Shown here: positions 52,165 through 60,513 of the stretch, piece by piece | Numbering within the stretch: the first letter of the stretch is position 1 | Layout: each line of letters begins with the position of its first letter | NCBI GenBank assembly: GCA_937928405.1 | Contig: CALFWZ010000020.1 | Location: 1 to 64,000 of the forward strand | Direction of reading: 5' to 3' | DNA from: an uncultured Saprospiraceae bacterium | GTDB taxonomy: Bacteria > Bacteroidota > Bacteroidia > Chitinophagales > Saprospiraceae | DNA length: 64,000 bases | The notes under the pieces: model-generated | Told to the model about the DNA's origin: nothing | The model's input: the letters and a program-made list of their open reading frames with translations, nothing else | The model's database searches: none | Translations under genes and position numbers: made by a program

Positions 52165-52986
52165 ATGTATTTACTTAATGATTCCCCATTTGGGATGCTC
52201 CAACAAATGTCGACCGATTTTATAGCAGTGTTACCCAAGCTTGCACTCGCATTGATTATTCTAATCATAGGATGGATTCTTGCAAAAATTGTTGCTGGGA
52301 TCATTCGAAAATTACTGGTAAAAACGCCACTAGACGAGGCAGCAGAAAAATTGAATTCTATTGATTTGGTACAAAAAACCAATATCAAGATTATTCCCAG
52401 CACCGTTCTAGCAAAAATACTTTACTATATTATTCTTTTGTTTTCTGTGGTGGCCGCTACGGATGTCCTCAGTATGGACGCCATTTCTAACTTGATTACA
52501 GATATTATTGGCTTTATACCAAGGTTATTGGTAGCAGGTATCGTATTATTAATCGGTGTATTCATTGCAGACTTTATCAAAGATATTATTACAACAGTTT
52601 GCCAATCTTTGGGTATTCCATCTGCTAAAATGATTGGCGGATTTGTTTTCTGGTTTATCTTTCTCACCGCGCTCGTCAGCGCAATGGGACAAGCTGGGAT
52701 CGAAACAGATTTTATCATGTCTAATCTTTCTTTGCTTTTAGCTGGAGGTGTTTTTGCTTTCGCACTTGGATATGGAATCGCTTCCCGAGATATGATGGCC
52801 AATTTTCTCGCATCTTTCTATACAAAGGATAAGGTAAATATCGGTGATAAGATTACCATTGATGGGGTTACCGGAGAAATAATCGATATGGATAGTAACT
52901 CTTTAACCCTCCAAACCCCAGATAGAAGAATATTTATTCCCCTAAAAAAACTTTCCAGTGAAAATCTCGAAATTCACAATGAATAA
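52165..52986 (+). CDS. MscS-type mechanosensitive channel with extra TM-helix repeats
   Basis: A 273-residue channel-like protein: four or five membrane helices, with two copies of the conserved TM-helix module (LALALIILIIGWILAKIVAG near 25-45 and IPRLLVAGIVLLIGVFIADF near 115-135), then the pore helix LLLAGGVFAFALGYGIASRD and a short MscS beta domain (VNIGDKITIDGVTGEIIDMD). It ends soon after the beta domain, so the large cytosolic cage of E. coli MscS is missing. GTG at 52147 would add six residues; ATG 52165 is preferred. It probably releases solutes on osmotic downshift. It lies 54 bp after the 98-residue gene in the ECF cluster. Confidence 0.87.
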   Translation: MYLLNDSPFGMLQQMSTDFIAVLPKLALALIILIIGWILAKIVAGIIRKLLVKTPLDEAAEKLNSIDLVQKTNIKIIPSTVLAKILYYIILLFSVVAATDVLSMDAISNLITDIIGFIPRLLVAGIVLLIGVFIADFIKDIITTVCQSLGIPSAKMIGGFVFWFIFLTALVSAMGQAGIETDFIMSNLSLLLAGGVFAFALGYGIASRDMMANFLASFYTKDKVNIGDKITIDGVTGEIIDMDSNSLTLQTPDRRIFIPLKKLSSENLEIHNE

Positions 52987-53157
52987 TGAACCAATTTAAG
53001 TTCAATTAGTTAGTCCCATTTACACCATATTAGATCTTAGGTTTATCATTTTTCACAGCATGATAAACTGGATAGTATTGCTTTTATTTAACTTATAACA
53101 TAAATAATTAATTTAATATTTAACACTAAAACTTATTTTTAAAATCAAAATTTAACA

Positions 53158-54174
53158 ATGATGAAAAAACTGTTTTTACTTACCCTTATGTCACTGACTT
53201 TCGGACTTTTATCCGCTCAGGACATGACCTTAGAAGAAATGAAAGCCTCCAAGGCAGAACTGGCTGCTAAAATAGCAGAAAGCCAAGCGGTAGTTGACGC
53301 AACTCAAGGTGAACTAGATGCACTACAAAAGAAAATCAACCAACTTTCTGGCTGGATGACTGGCTTGAGCGGAGTTGTTGGTCTTAACTTCGGTGGTTCT
53401 AACCAATGGGCAGCTGCTCCTAACCCAACTGCGACTTCTCAGGCGCTCGCTATTGGTGTAACTGGTTATGCTAACAGAGAACAACCGAAATACTTCTGGA
53501 ACAACAAACTAATTATCAACAAAGCTTGGCAAAAAGTAGAAACTAATGGCGTTAGCGGAGGTGATTTATTTAAAAATGGAACTGTTGATCTCTTCAACAT
53601 CTCTTCTTTAGCTGGTTACAAACTAAACGAAAAGATTGCCATCTCTGCTTTAGGAGAATTAAACACTTCTTTAGAAAATTTCTTAGAGCCTGGTACTTTT
53701 GATATTGGAGTAGGTGTTACTTGGAAGCCAATCACCAACTTAGTAGTAGTAATCCACCCATTAAACTACCATATCGCTTGGTCTGGTATTGGATCTCCTG
53801 TTAGTTCTGCTGGTTCTATCGGAGCAAAGATTCGTGCAGATTACCAAGATGAATTTACTTTCGTAGGTAATAAAATTGCTTGGTCTTCTACTTTGACTGG
53901 TTTCATACCTTACACTAGCGATGAGAACGCAGTAGCTGTTATTGACAAATTTGGTAACCCAGTAGATGCCAATGGTGTGGTGGTAACTGAAGATAATGGC
54001 CTAGTACAAGATACGCGCTTGGCTGGCTTATCAGAATTCACTTGGTTAAATACTTTCTCTTTCCAGGTATGGAAAGGAATTGGAGTTGGTGCTACTTTTG
54101 GTCTACGTAGTGCAGAGTTTGAATTTGAAGACCTACAGACTTTCTACACAATTGGTCTAAGTTATACGCTCTAA
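53158..54174 (+). CDS. DUF3078-like outer-membrane protein, probably highly expressed
   Basis: A 338-residue exported protein: signal peptide (ending GLLSAQ), a coiled coil at about 25-65 (MTLEEMKASKAELAAKIAES), then a predicted beta-barrel of the DUF3078 type (GVVGLNFGGSNQWAA, YFWNNKLIINKAWQ, FNISSLAGYKLNEKIAISAL, ending FYTIGLSYTL with an aromatic-containing last strand). Codon choice is unlike its neighbours (many AAC, TTC, ATC, GGT and GCT codons), which suggests high expression. It has a 170-bp upstream gap and a strong terminator, so it is likely its own unit next to the ECF cluster. Confidence 0.82.
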   Translation: MMKKLFLLTLMSLTFGLLSAQDMTLEEMKASKAELAAKIAESQAVVDATQGELDALQKKINQLSGWMTGLSGVVGLNFGGSNQWAAAPNPTATSQALAIGVTGYANREQPKYFWNNKLIINKAWQKVETNGVSGGDLFKNGTVDLFNISSLAGYKLNEKIAISALGELNTSLENFLEPGTFDIGVGVTWKPITNLVVVIHPLNYHIAWSGIGSPVSSAGSIGAKIRADYQDEFTFVGNKIAWSSTLTGFIPYTSDENAVAVIDKFGNPVDANGVVVTEDNGLVQDTRLAGLSEFTWLNTFSFQVWKGIGVGATFGLRSAEFEFEDLQTFYTIGLSYTL

Positions 54175-54224
54175 GTATAAAAAATTCAACTAGCCTTTTG
54201 GGTTAGTAAAATAATAATCACAAA

Positions 54225-54261
54225 GTCCTCTTTGGCTAGCAGCTAAAGAGGGCTTTTTTTT
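54225..54261 (+). terminator. Terminator of the outer-membrane protein gene
   Basis: CCTCTTTGGCT at 54227-54237 pairs with AGCTAAAGAGG at 54241-54251 (one mismatch), then a run of eight T. The MITE-like element begins 3 bases later. Confidence 0.9.
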
Positions 54262-54263
54262 AT

Positions 54264-54426
54264 TTAGTAACAGCCAATTAATAAGTTCCTGATTTGTGAT
54301 TGATATTTTAATCATCAGATGAGGCATTTTTTGAGAGAATCCTCTTTGGCTTGTCAAGAAAAATAACGATTTCTGATATTAAAAGATCAGAGAAAAATCG
54401 GGATGTTATTATTTGATCGTTACTTA
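54264..54426. mobile_element. MITE-like element, copy 2 (inverted relative to copy 1)
   Basis: 163 bp, ends TTAGTAACA (54264-54272) and CGTTACT (54418-54424). Read on the minus strand it equals copy 1 (4317-4479) with about six substitutions, so the two form an inverted repeat across 50 kb. It fills the whole gap between a terminator and the Nudix start codon, 10 bp away, and so may carry the promoter for that gene. Confidence 0.8.
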
Positions 54427-54436
54427 ATCGATCCCT

Positions 54437-54865
54437 ATGAATCAGCCTAAAGTCGGTGTCGGTGTCATCATCCAAAACGCCAAAAAAGAAATACTTGTCG
54501 GAAAAAGAATTGGCAGTCACGCACCTTTTTATTCTATCCCCGGTGGACACTTGGAAAACGGAGAAACTTTCGAAGCAGCAGCCATCAAGGAAGTATTCGA
54601 AGAAACCGGATTGGTCATTAAAAATCCGGTCGTATTAGCGGTCACCAATAATTTACGTACTTATCGAAGGGAAAACAAACACTATGTTTCTATTATTTTA
54701 TTTGTTGATAAATATGAAGGAATATTGACCTTAAGAGAACCTGATAAATGCGAAGCTTGGGACTGGTATCTTCCTTCCCAAATTCCCCAACCTCATTTTG
54801 ACGCCAGTGAATTTGCCATTGAATGCTTTTTGAAAAAACAGTTTTATATGAAAGGCCAAAAATAA
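54437..54865 (+). CDS. Nudix hydrolase
   Basis: A 142-residue Nudix-fold pyrophosphatase. The Nudix box at about 37-59 runs GHLENGETFEAAAIKEVFEE followed by TGL; the usual Arg of REUxEE is Lys here (KEVFEE), while the metal-binding Glu residues are intact. The sequence resembles MutT/dCTP-type small Nudix enzymes (VGVGVIIQNAKKEILVGKRIGSHAPFYSIPGG kept as two shorter motifs VGVGVIIQ and FYSIPGG). The substrate is unknown. The start codon is 10 bp from the MITE-like element, leaving no room for an ordinary promoter outside it. Confidence 0.88.
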   Translation: MNQPKVGVGVIIQNAKKEILVGKRIGSHAPFYSIPGGHLENGETFEAAAIKEVFEETGLVIKNPVVLAVTNNLRTYRRENKHYVSIILFVDKYEGILTLREPDKCEAWDWYLPSQIPQPHFDASEFAIECFLKKQFYMKGQK

Positions 54866-54984
54866 TATTTGGATTTAATTCGTCAAATGAAAACTTGAAT
54901 ACAATTAGTAGGAAATGAGCATTTATTTTTTAACTTGTGTCTTGAGTTAATAGCGATTCTTTCTACCACCCAACTCCAAGATAA

Positions 54985-55611
54985 ATGAATAAAATGACCA
55001 CCAAAGATCGGGCTTCCTTATTTTTTTTCCTCTTGGGAGCTGCCATCATTTTTGCTACCTCTTTTCATTATTTTCATACTAAAACAACTGGAATTATTAC
55101 AGACAAAACAATGTCTACCGAACTTTGGTATCATATTGTTTTACGTATTCACATTGTCTTTGGACTCATCGCCATCTTCACGGGGCCTTTCCAATTATTT
55201 GAGTCCATTCGAAATAAAAATTTAGCATTACATCGGAAATTAGGATATGTATATTCCGTCAGTGTTTTTATTAGTGGAATTTTTGGACTCTTGGTAGCAC
55301 AATTTGCCATCGGAGGGATTATATCTACGCTTGGTTTTTCTAGTTTAGCAATTGCATGGATTTATTCTATCCTTAGATCAATTTGGGCCATTCGCCATAA
55401 AAAAGTTAGCGAACATCAAAAATGGATGTTTATTAATTATTCCTTGACTTTTGCAGCGATTCCACAGCGATTTTTTTTAGCATTCACCTTGGTTACTCCT
55501 TTTGGTTTTACAAATATCTATCGGATGTCTGCTTGGATTCCTTGGATACTTAGTGGGTGGGTGGGGCTTTATTTATATCAAAGAATTTTAAAAAAAAATA
55601 CGGCTTCTTAA
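54985..55611 (+). CDS. DUF2306-family membrane protein
   Basis: A 208-residue protein with six hydrophobic segments. Conserved DUF2306 features are the His-rich motifs after the second and third helices (LRIHIVFGLIAIFTGPFQLF, HRKLGYVYSVSVF) and HKKVSEHQKWMFINYSLTF. The family is uncharacterised; the repeated His in membrane context suggests heme or metal binding, but this is inference. It stands alone before a bidirectional terminator. Confidence 0.82.
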   Translation: MNKMTTKDRASLFFFLLGAAIIFATSFHYFHTKTTGIITDKTMSTELWYHIVLRIHIVFGLIAIFTGPFQLFESIRNKNLALHRKLGYVYSVSVFISGIFGLLVAQFAIGGIISTLGFSSLAIAWIYSILRSIWAIRHKKVSEHQKWMFINYSLTFAAIPQRFFLAFTLVTPFGFTNIYRMSAWIPWILSGWVGLYLYQRILKKNTAS

Positions 55612-55668
55612 AATGACTTTTTCGCAACTATTGTGCTTCATTTTTAAAGAACGTCTCTACATAAAAAA

Positions 55669-55698
55669 AGCCCTTAAGCGAACTTAAGAGCTTTTTTT
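55669..55698. terminator. Bidirectional terminator
   Basis: AGCCCTTAAG at 55669-55678 pairs with CTTAAGAGCT at 55683-55692 around CGAA; A-run before, T-run after. Lies between the convergent DUF2306 gene and the basic 158-residue gene. Confidence 0.88.
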
Positions 55699-55726
55699 GC
55701 GATCCAATAAATAAACTGTTAGCAGC

Positions 55727-56203
55727 CTATTTGTATCTCTTGGTAAGATCAAAAAGTGCCTGAGCAAATTGCTTATCAAATTTTTGACGCTCTTTGATAT
55801 ATTCATTCTGAACTTGAGCAACCACCTCTCTTGGTAAATGACTAACGTCTAAGTTATAATCTTGCACAATCTTTCGAAGACCGGAGCTTGCTTGTCTTTT
55901 TTGTGGCTCTTCAACCTTCTTAATCAATTTGTCAAAAATAGAAGATGGTGCCGTTTCTACGTTTGGATCTTTTTTGTTTTCTCTTCTTGCTCCTTGAATT
56001 TCTTTCTTAATCAAATCAAGAATACCATGTGGAGATTTCCCTTTTGCAATTCTTTTTGCCTTTGTCTTTTGATCTAGATTGTTCAATTTGTTTTTTAGTA
56101 AATCGAATACGTTCGGGTCTGCAGTTGGCTCATTTGGATTTGCCTTGTTCTGCTTTTGAACTTCATTAATTGTCTTGAGAATAGTGCCTAGGATATTACC
56201 CAT
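55727..56203 (-). CDS. Basic 158-residue protein with internal duplication, unknown
   Basis: A soluble, Lys/Gln/Asn-rich helical protein. Two halves repeat: residues 1-46 (ILGTILKTINEVQKQNKANP then FDLLKNKLNNLDQK) and about 59-101 (ILDLIKKEIQGARRENKKDP then FDKLIKKVEEPQK). The last 50 residues form a separate helical part. No signal peptide, membrane segment or known motif. The gene has its own terminator and about 290 bp of upstream spacing from the divergent AraC gene. Not recognised as any family. Confidence 0.65.
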   Translation of the reverse strand: MGNILGTILKTINEVQKQNKANPNEPTADPNVFDLLKNKLNNLDQKTKAKRIAKGKSPHGILDLIKKEIQGARRENKKDPNVETAPSSIFDKLIKKVEEPQKRQASSGLRKIVQDYNLDVSHLPREVVAQVQNEYIKERQKFDKQFAQALFDLTKRYK

Positions 56204-56491
56204 TTTAACTCTTTTTTATAAGGTTTATTAATCGTTACAATTTTGCAACGTCTTTATGACTTAAAAAACGTCAATAAGACACATTTTTTCTTGTTATTTT
56301 TCTTAGAATTTTTTCATGAATTTTGAAGAAAATAAAAAGGATAGAATCAGGTGGGTCGATCGTGTGATTGTATTAGTTGGAAGATAATTGGATAATTTTT
56401 TTTACATTTAAAAACATAATAACCGAAAATTTTGATTTTTGGAAGAATTAGCTTATTTAGTTAACCAAGCAAATCACATCTTTGTCTAAAA

Positions 56492-57373
56492 ATGATCTTA
56501 ATTCCTCAACGCCTTTTTGGTAATAAAGAAGTGAAAACCATTTTCCGAGATGGCAACGTTTGTATTTTAGAAAAACAGTTGTCAAAATCTTTATTTAATC
56601 GAGAAGGATACATTTCCAACCATGTTGTTTCGATTCTTTTGGCTGGTCAACAAAAAATAAAAACCTACGAAGAACGAGTAATAACGATCAATGCCGGTGA
56701 AATCCTATTCATTCCTAGAGGTTTGTATCACATAACTGATTTGATTCCGGAAGCTGGACATTTTCATAGCCTCCTTTTTTATTTTGACGATGATCTTATT
56801 CAAGCGTTTTTGTCAACGGTGAAGATTGGAAAAATTGAAAAAACAAGCCTGCCAGAATTTCTAAAACTAGGCACTGACCCCACGATTAGTCTATTTGCAA
56901 AATCATTGCTTCAAATTTATCAGGCGCAAAGTTTAAGTGATAATAATTTTCTAAATTTAAAAATTCTCGAATTACTGCATCTAATTAATGCGGTTGTCAC
57001 AGAGAAAAAATTTACCGAATTTCTTTTTCAACTGACGCTACCCAAAAAGCGAAATATCAAAACCTTTATCGAAAATAATTTCGATAAGCCCTTGAATATC
57101 AACGATTACGCATATCTGACTGGTAGAAGTGTCAGTACCTTCCGACGAGAATTTAAAGTGCAGTTTCAAACAACGCCCAAAAAATGGTTGAAAGAAAAAA
57201 GAATCGAAAAAGCCATAGAATTAATTGACACCCAATCCTTGAGTGTTACTGAGCTGGCCTATGAAGTTGGATACGAAAACATTTCCTATTTTATCAAAGC
57301 CTTTAAACTACAAACCGGATTTTCCCCAAAACAATATATGCTATCCGAACGCCGAAATAATCTCCTCAATTAA
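56492..57373 (+). CDS. AraC-family transcription regulator
   Basis: A 293-residue regulator: an N-terminal cupin-like sensor domain (about 1-125, with FIPRGLYH), similar to the ExsA-type N domain, and a C-terminal pair of AraC helix-turn-helix motifs (about 185-290, NIKTFIENNFDKPLNINDYA, SVSTFRREFKVQFQTTPKKW, SVTELAYEVGYENISYFIKA, FKLQTGFSPKQYM). It is followed on the same strand by a DoxX-like and a dehydrogenase gene, which are likely candidates for its control. The effector is unknown. Confidence 0.92.
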   Translation: MILIPQRLFGNKEVKTIFRDGNVCILEKQLSKSLFNREGYISNHVVSILLAGQQKIKTYEERVITINAGEILFIPRGLYHITDLIPEAGHFHSLLFYFDDDLIQAFLSTVKIGKIEKTSLPEFLKLGTDPTISLFAKSLLQIYQAQSLSDNNFLNLKILELLHLINAVVTEKKFTEFLFQLTLPKKRNIKTFIENNFDKPLNINDYAYLTGRSVSTFRREFKVQFQTTPKKWLKEKRIEKAIELIDTQSLSVTELAYEVGYENISYFIKAFKLQTGFSPKQYMLSERRNNLLN

Positions 57374-57488
57374 CTACTTATACGGATCAGCGTTTAAAAA
57401 TAAGTTGACCAACTGTCAACTTCTGATAGACCATATTCGATTTATTTAATTACGCAAATCTGTTATTTCTGAAGTTTATGAATTAGTT

Positions 57489-57496
57489 TAAATTTG
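57489..57496 (+). promoter_or_regulatory. Candidate -7 box of the DoxX-dehydrogenase unit
   Basis: TAAATTTG matches TAnnTTTG, 71 bp before the DoxX start. The upstream 57420-57470 region is a natural place for an AraC operator, but no operator repeat is evident. Confidence 0.4.
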
Positions 57497-57566
57497 CCTT
57501 ACCCCCGATCTTTGTACTAGATAAAAAGGAATTATTTCCTAATTTTTTCATCTTAAAAAAGTACAA

Positions 57567-57968
57567 ATGACTAACGTAGAGACATCAAAAAAATCTTGGA
57601 TAGAACCAGTAACAGCTTTCCTACTGGCGCTGGTGATGATTGTTTTCGGACTCAACAAATTTATGGGATTTATGGCAGTAGATCCTCCTGGCGACCCTGT
57701 CGCTCAACAATTTATGGGGGCTATGTTTTCTTCTTATCTATACGTGATGGTCGGAATAGCTGAAATCATAGGAGGGATACTTTTATTGATACCTCAATTC
57801 CGTTTGGTAGGATGGTTATTACAAGGAGTGATCATTTTCAATATTATCGCTTTTCATCTAGCCCATGATTTTATTGGTAATGGTATTTGGCTAATCCCCA
57901 CCACGTTATTTTTATTACTCGGATTTTCTCAATTCAAAAAACTAAGTCCATTGATTGAAAAAAATTAA
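57567..57968 (+). CDS. DoxX-like four-helix membrane protein
   Basis: A 133-residue protein with four membrane segments of the DoxX/DUF4267-type family (FLLALVMIVFGLNKFMGFM, YLYVMVGIAEIIGGILLLIP, VGWLLQGVIIFNIIAFHLAH, LIPTTLFLLLGFSQF). DoxX relatives are linked with redox membranes and thiol stress, but the true role is open. It lies 194 bp after the araC-like gene and 40 bp before the dehydrogenase gene, separated from the latter by an 8-bp tandem repeat. Confidence 0.85.
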   Translation: MTNVETSKKSWIEPVTAFLLALVMIVFGLNKFMGFMAVDPPGDPVAQQFMGAMFSSYLYVMVGIAEIIGGILLLIPQFRLVGWLLQGVIIFNIIAFHLAHDFIGNGIWLIPTTLFLLLGFSQFKKLSPLIEKN

Positions 57969-57979
57969 CTAACTATAAT

Positions 57980-58011
57980 CAACCATTCAACCATTCAACC
58001 ATTCAACCATG
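57980..58011 (+). repeat. Four 8-bp tandem units over the start codon of the dehydrogenase gene
   Basis: Three perfect units CAACCATT (57980-57987, 57988-57995, 57996-58003) and a fourth, CAACCATG (58004-58011), whose last three bases are the ATG. A change in unit number would alter the distance between upstream signals and the start. Confidence 0.9.
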
Positions 58012-58872
58012 AAAGTAACCTTTATCGGACTAGGAATAATGGGCAGTCGCATGGCCGCCAATCTCTTAAAACATCAAATTAATTTAACCGTTTTCAATCG
58101 AAGCAAAGATGCGATGATCCCACTGGTCAATGCCGGTGCTAAATCCGCCAATTCCATTCAAGAAGCAGTTCAAGAGGCAGATGTGGTCATCAGTATGCTT
58201 TCTACTCCAATCGTGGTAGAATCGGTATTTATCGAAGATGGGAAAGCCCTTGATCATTTTAAAGAAGGCGCCATTTGGATAGATTGCAGTACGGTTAATC
58301 CCTCTTTTTCGAAAAAAATGGAAGTAACTGCCAGGCAACGAAAAATATCCTTTATCGATGCTCCAGTTGCTGGAACTAAGCCACATGCCGAAAATGCTGA
58401 ACTCGTATTTTTTGTGGGAGGTCAAGAAGCCACGGTCGAGAAAGTCCACCCCATACTTGCCATGATGGGTAAAAAAATTATGCACCTAGGAGATAATGGT
58501 ATGGGCAGTAAATTCAAAATGTTGGTCAATATGATGCTCGCCCAGTCTATGATAATTTTTTCGGAAACCATTCTTTTAGGAGAGAAAATGGGGTTAGACA
58601 AATCCTTCCTTTTAAATACCATACCGAATTTAGTGGTCTCCGCTCCTTTTACAAAATTCAAAGCTAGCATGATAGCGGCTGATGATTACGCAGTTCAATT
58701 TCCATTAGAATGGATGCATAAAGACCTTCACCTTGCGAGCCAGACTGCCTACGAGTACCAACAACCACTTCTACTAGCCAACCTCGCTAAGGAGATGTAT
58801 GCAAACGCTGTTAAAAAAGGATATAGTCGTTTGGATTTTGCGGCTATTCATAAATTTTTGGAAGAAAAATAG
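58009..58872 (+). CDS. Beta-hydroxyacid dehydrogenase family NAD(P)-dependent oxidoreductase
   Basis: A 287-residue enzyme of the 3-hydroxyisobutyrate dehydrogenase/6PGDH-like family. Rossmann motif GLGIMGSRMAANLL (residues 7-20); N30-R31 after the second strand suggests NADP use; the substrate motif DAPVAGTKPHAE (117-128) replaces the usual DAPVSGG form; the catalytic Lys is probably K170 in GMGSKFKMLVN. It most resembles the GLYR/succinic-semialdehyde-reductase-like group, so it may reduce small aldehydes. It lies in the AraC-DoxX group and may have a redox or detoxification role (inference). Confidence 0.87.
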   Translation: MKVTFIGLGIMGSRMAANLLKHQINLTVFNRSKDAMIPLVNAGAKSANSIQEAVQEADVVISMLSTPIVVESVFIEDGKALDHFKEGAIWIDCSTVNPSFSKKMEVTARQRKISFIDAPVAGTKPHAENAELVFFVGGQEATVEKVHPILAMMGKKIMHLGDNGMGSKFKMLVNMMLAQSMIIFSETILLGEKMGLDKSFLLNTIPNLVVSAPFTKFKASMIAADDYAVQFPLEWMHKDLHLASQTAYEYQQPLLLANLAKEMYANAVKKGYSRLDFAAIHKFLEEK

Positions 58873-58992
58873 TTTAGGAATATGCTTTTGGTTATGCTAA
58901 AAAAGTGACAAAATTTCAATTAAACCTGATGGAAAAAGAATATTTGTTGTTATCATAAGACATTTTTTCTACATTTATAAAAACGTAAGCAT

Positions 58993-59781
58993 ATGATTAC
59001 CAAAAGAATTAACCTGACCTTATTAGCTATTTTTTGTTATTCCTTTTCCATAGCATGCTCTTTTTCTCCCAACGACTTCTGCCGGACTTACGTAAATAGT
59101 CCAGATAATCCGACAATCGTTGGTAAGATTACAGCTATCTATACTTTTGGAATCGACCTTGAAGTAATAGAAATACTTAGAGGAGAAGAGGATAATTCGG
59201 TGATCAGAATTTGGAGCGGAACGGACTTCGATTGCAATGGCTTATGGTCGATGGCTGCCTCGGACATAGGAGCATTGAATGACACGGTCATTATTATTTT
59301 GGATGAGATTATCGAACTTGAAAACGATTGGGATATCATCGGAGATTACCGTCGTCGTCACCCTTACAATGCGACCACTGAATTAGAAGTGAAGAATGGT
59401 ATCGTAAATGGGTTTCTTTCTGGTGACCCGTTTGCCCCTCCTTCATACAACCTTTTAGAATTAGAATATGAATTATTTAAACAACAATTAATCATAGAAG
59501 GTGGCTGCCCACTTACCGTCAATACCCAAGATATTGATCAGCAATTATTTTTAAATATAAATAATCCCTTTACTACTGAATTGCGTATTCAAGTGGATCA
59601 AATGATGAATAATGGGTTGTTAAAAATTTATTCTATTACAGGTCAAATAGTCCATGTTCAAGATATTGACCATCAAACAGAAATAAATATTGACACCAAT
59701 AATTTGCCCGCTAATATTTACTTTCTAGAAATTCAATCCAATGGAAGGCAAAGGGAAATAATCAAATTGGTAAAACATTAA
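58993..59781 (+). CDS. Secreted protein with T9SS type A sorting domain
   Basis: A 262-residue exported protein: signal peptide (ending SIACS), a Cys-containing N-terminal domain of about 170 residues resembling small netrin-like/TIMP-like folds (CSFSPNDFCRTYVNS, VIEILRGEEDNSVIRIW), and a C-terminal sorting domain (about 185-262; LFLNINNPFTTELRIQVDQM, LKIYSITGQIVHVQDI, NLPANIYFLEIQSNG, REIIKLVKH). The Ig-fold sorting domain sends it through the T9SS to the surface. No catalytic residues are recognised. Single gene. Confidence 0.8.
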   Translation: MITKRINLTLLAIFCYSFSIACSFSPNDFCRTYVNSPDNPTIVGKITAIYTFGIDLEVIEILRGEEDNSVIRIWSGTDFDCNGLWSMAASDIGALNDTVIIILDEIIELENDWDIIGDYRRRHPYNATTELEVKNGIVNGFLSGDPFAPPSYNLLELEYELFKQQLIIEGGCPLTVNTQDIDQQLFLNINNPFTTELRIQVDQMMNNGLLKIYSITGQIVHVQDIDHQTEINIDTNNLPANIYFLEIQSNGRQREIIKLVKH

Positions 59782-60092
59782 GTAGAATACGAACAAAAAA
59801 TGAAGAACCAAGAAACGACTCTTTCTGGAGGACAGCGTACCGAATATATGGTGAAAATTGGAGCGCGCGTTCACCGAACGAAGTCTAGTAATTTTGGGTT
59901 TATTCATACTACCAGACAATTGACTAAGCGCTGGCGGCGGTTCTCCGAAGCTAGCCGAGCCAAAAAACGTAGCTGCAAATGTGAAGATTCCCGATCCGCA
60001 GCAACAATAAAACTTATCTTCTTTTCTATGAAAAAAACGCTGTTTGGAACTTACTTCCTCTCCTCTTACGTTATAAAATAAAATTTTAAATC
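59782..60092. other. 311-bp gap with an unconvincing ORF
   Basis: A 93-codon frame (59800-60081) exists but its product is Arg/Ser-rich without any domain sense, and codon use changes within it (a GC-rich middle, 59920-60000). No terminator or promoter is seen. I see nothing else here. Confidence 0.4.
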
Positions 60093-60425
60093 ATGTTACT
60101 CTTTCGACCAGTAAATCAAACCGAGTTGGATTTGATCATTCAGTCTGATTGGAAAAAATTTCCTCCACGATTGGATGGACAACCTATTTTCTACCCAGTG
60201 CTCAATGAAGCATACGCTGAGCAAATCACTCGAGAGTGGAATGTTCCAACGTACGGTGTTGGTCATGTACTAAAATTCGAAGTAGCAGATGATTTTACGG
60301 ATAGGTACGATGTTCAAAAAGTAGGCTTGGATCATCACTTAGAATTGTGGATACCATCAGAAGATTTATCAGAGATGAATGATAAGATTATAGGAGAAAT
60401 AGAATTGGTAAATACTTTCTACTAA
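60093..60425 (+). CDS. Small conserved protein annotated as ADP-ribosylation/crystallin J1-like
   Basis: A 110-residue protein matching a widespread small family often named ADP-ribosylation/crystallin J1: LFRPVNQTELDLI, the central PPRLDGQPIFYPVLNEAYAE, TYGVGHVLKFEV, HLELWIPSEDL and the C-terminal IIGEIELVNTFY. The name is historical; it lacks an ADP-ribosylhydrolase domain and its function is unknown. It is convergent with ppk2 and shares a hairpin terminator with it. Confidence 0.75.
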   Translation: MLLFRPVNQTELDLIIQSDWKKFPPRLDGQPIFYPVLNEAYAEQITREWNVPTYGVGHVLKFEVADDFTDRYDVQKVGLDHHLELWIPSEDLSEMNDKIIGEIELVNTFY

Positions 60426-60451
60426 TTATAGAATAAGGCGTAAAAAAACAA

Positions 60452-60493
60452 AGCTGCAAGTAAGACGATATGTCCTATTTGCAGCTAAGTTTT
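60452..60493. terminator. Hairpin between convergent genes
   Basis: AGCTGCAA at 60452-60459 pairs with TTGCAGCT at 60479-60486; T-run on both sides in the proper strand sense. Ends both the small conserved gene and ppk2. Confidence 0.8.
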
Positions 60494-60513
60494 TATAAAG
60501 AAGTCGAATGAAT

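Noticed and set aside
59800-60081. 93-codon ORF on the plus strand
   Set aside because: Arg/Ser-rich product with no domain sense, shifting composition inside it, and no promoter; more likely a chance open frame.
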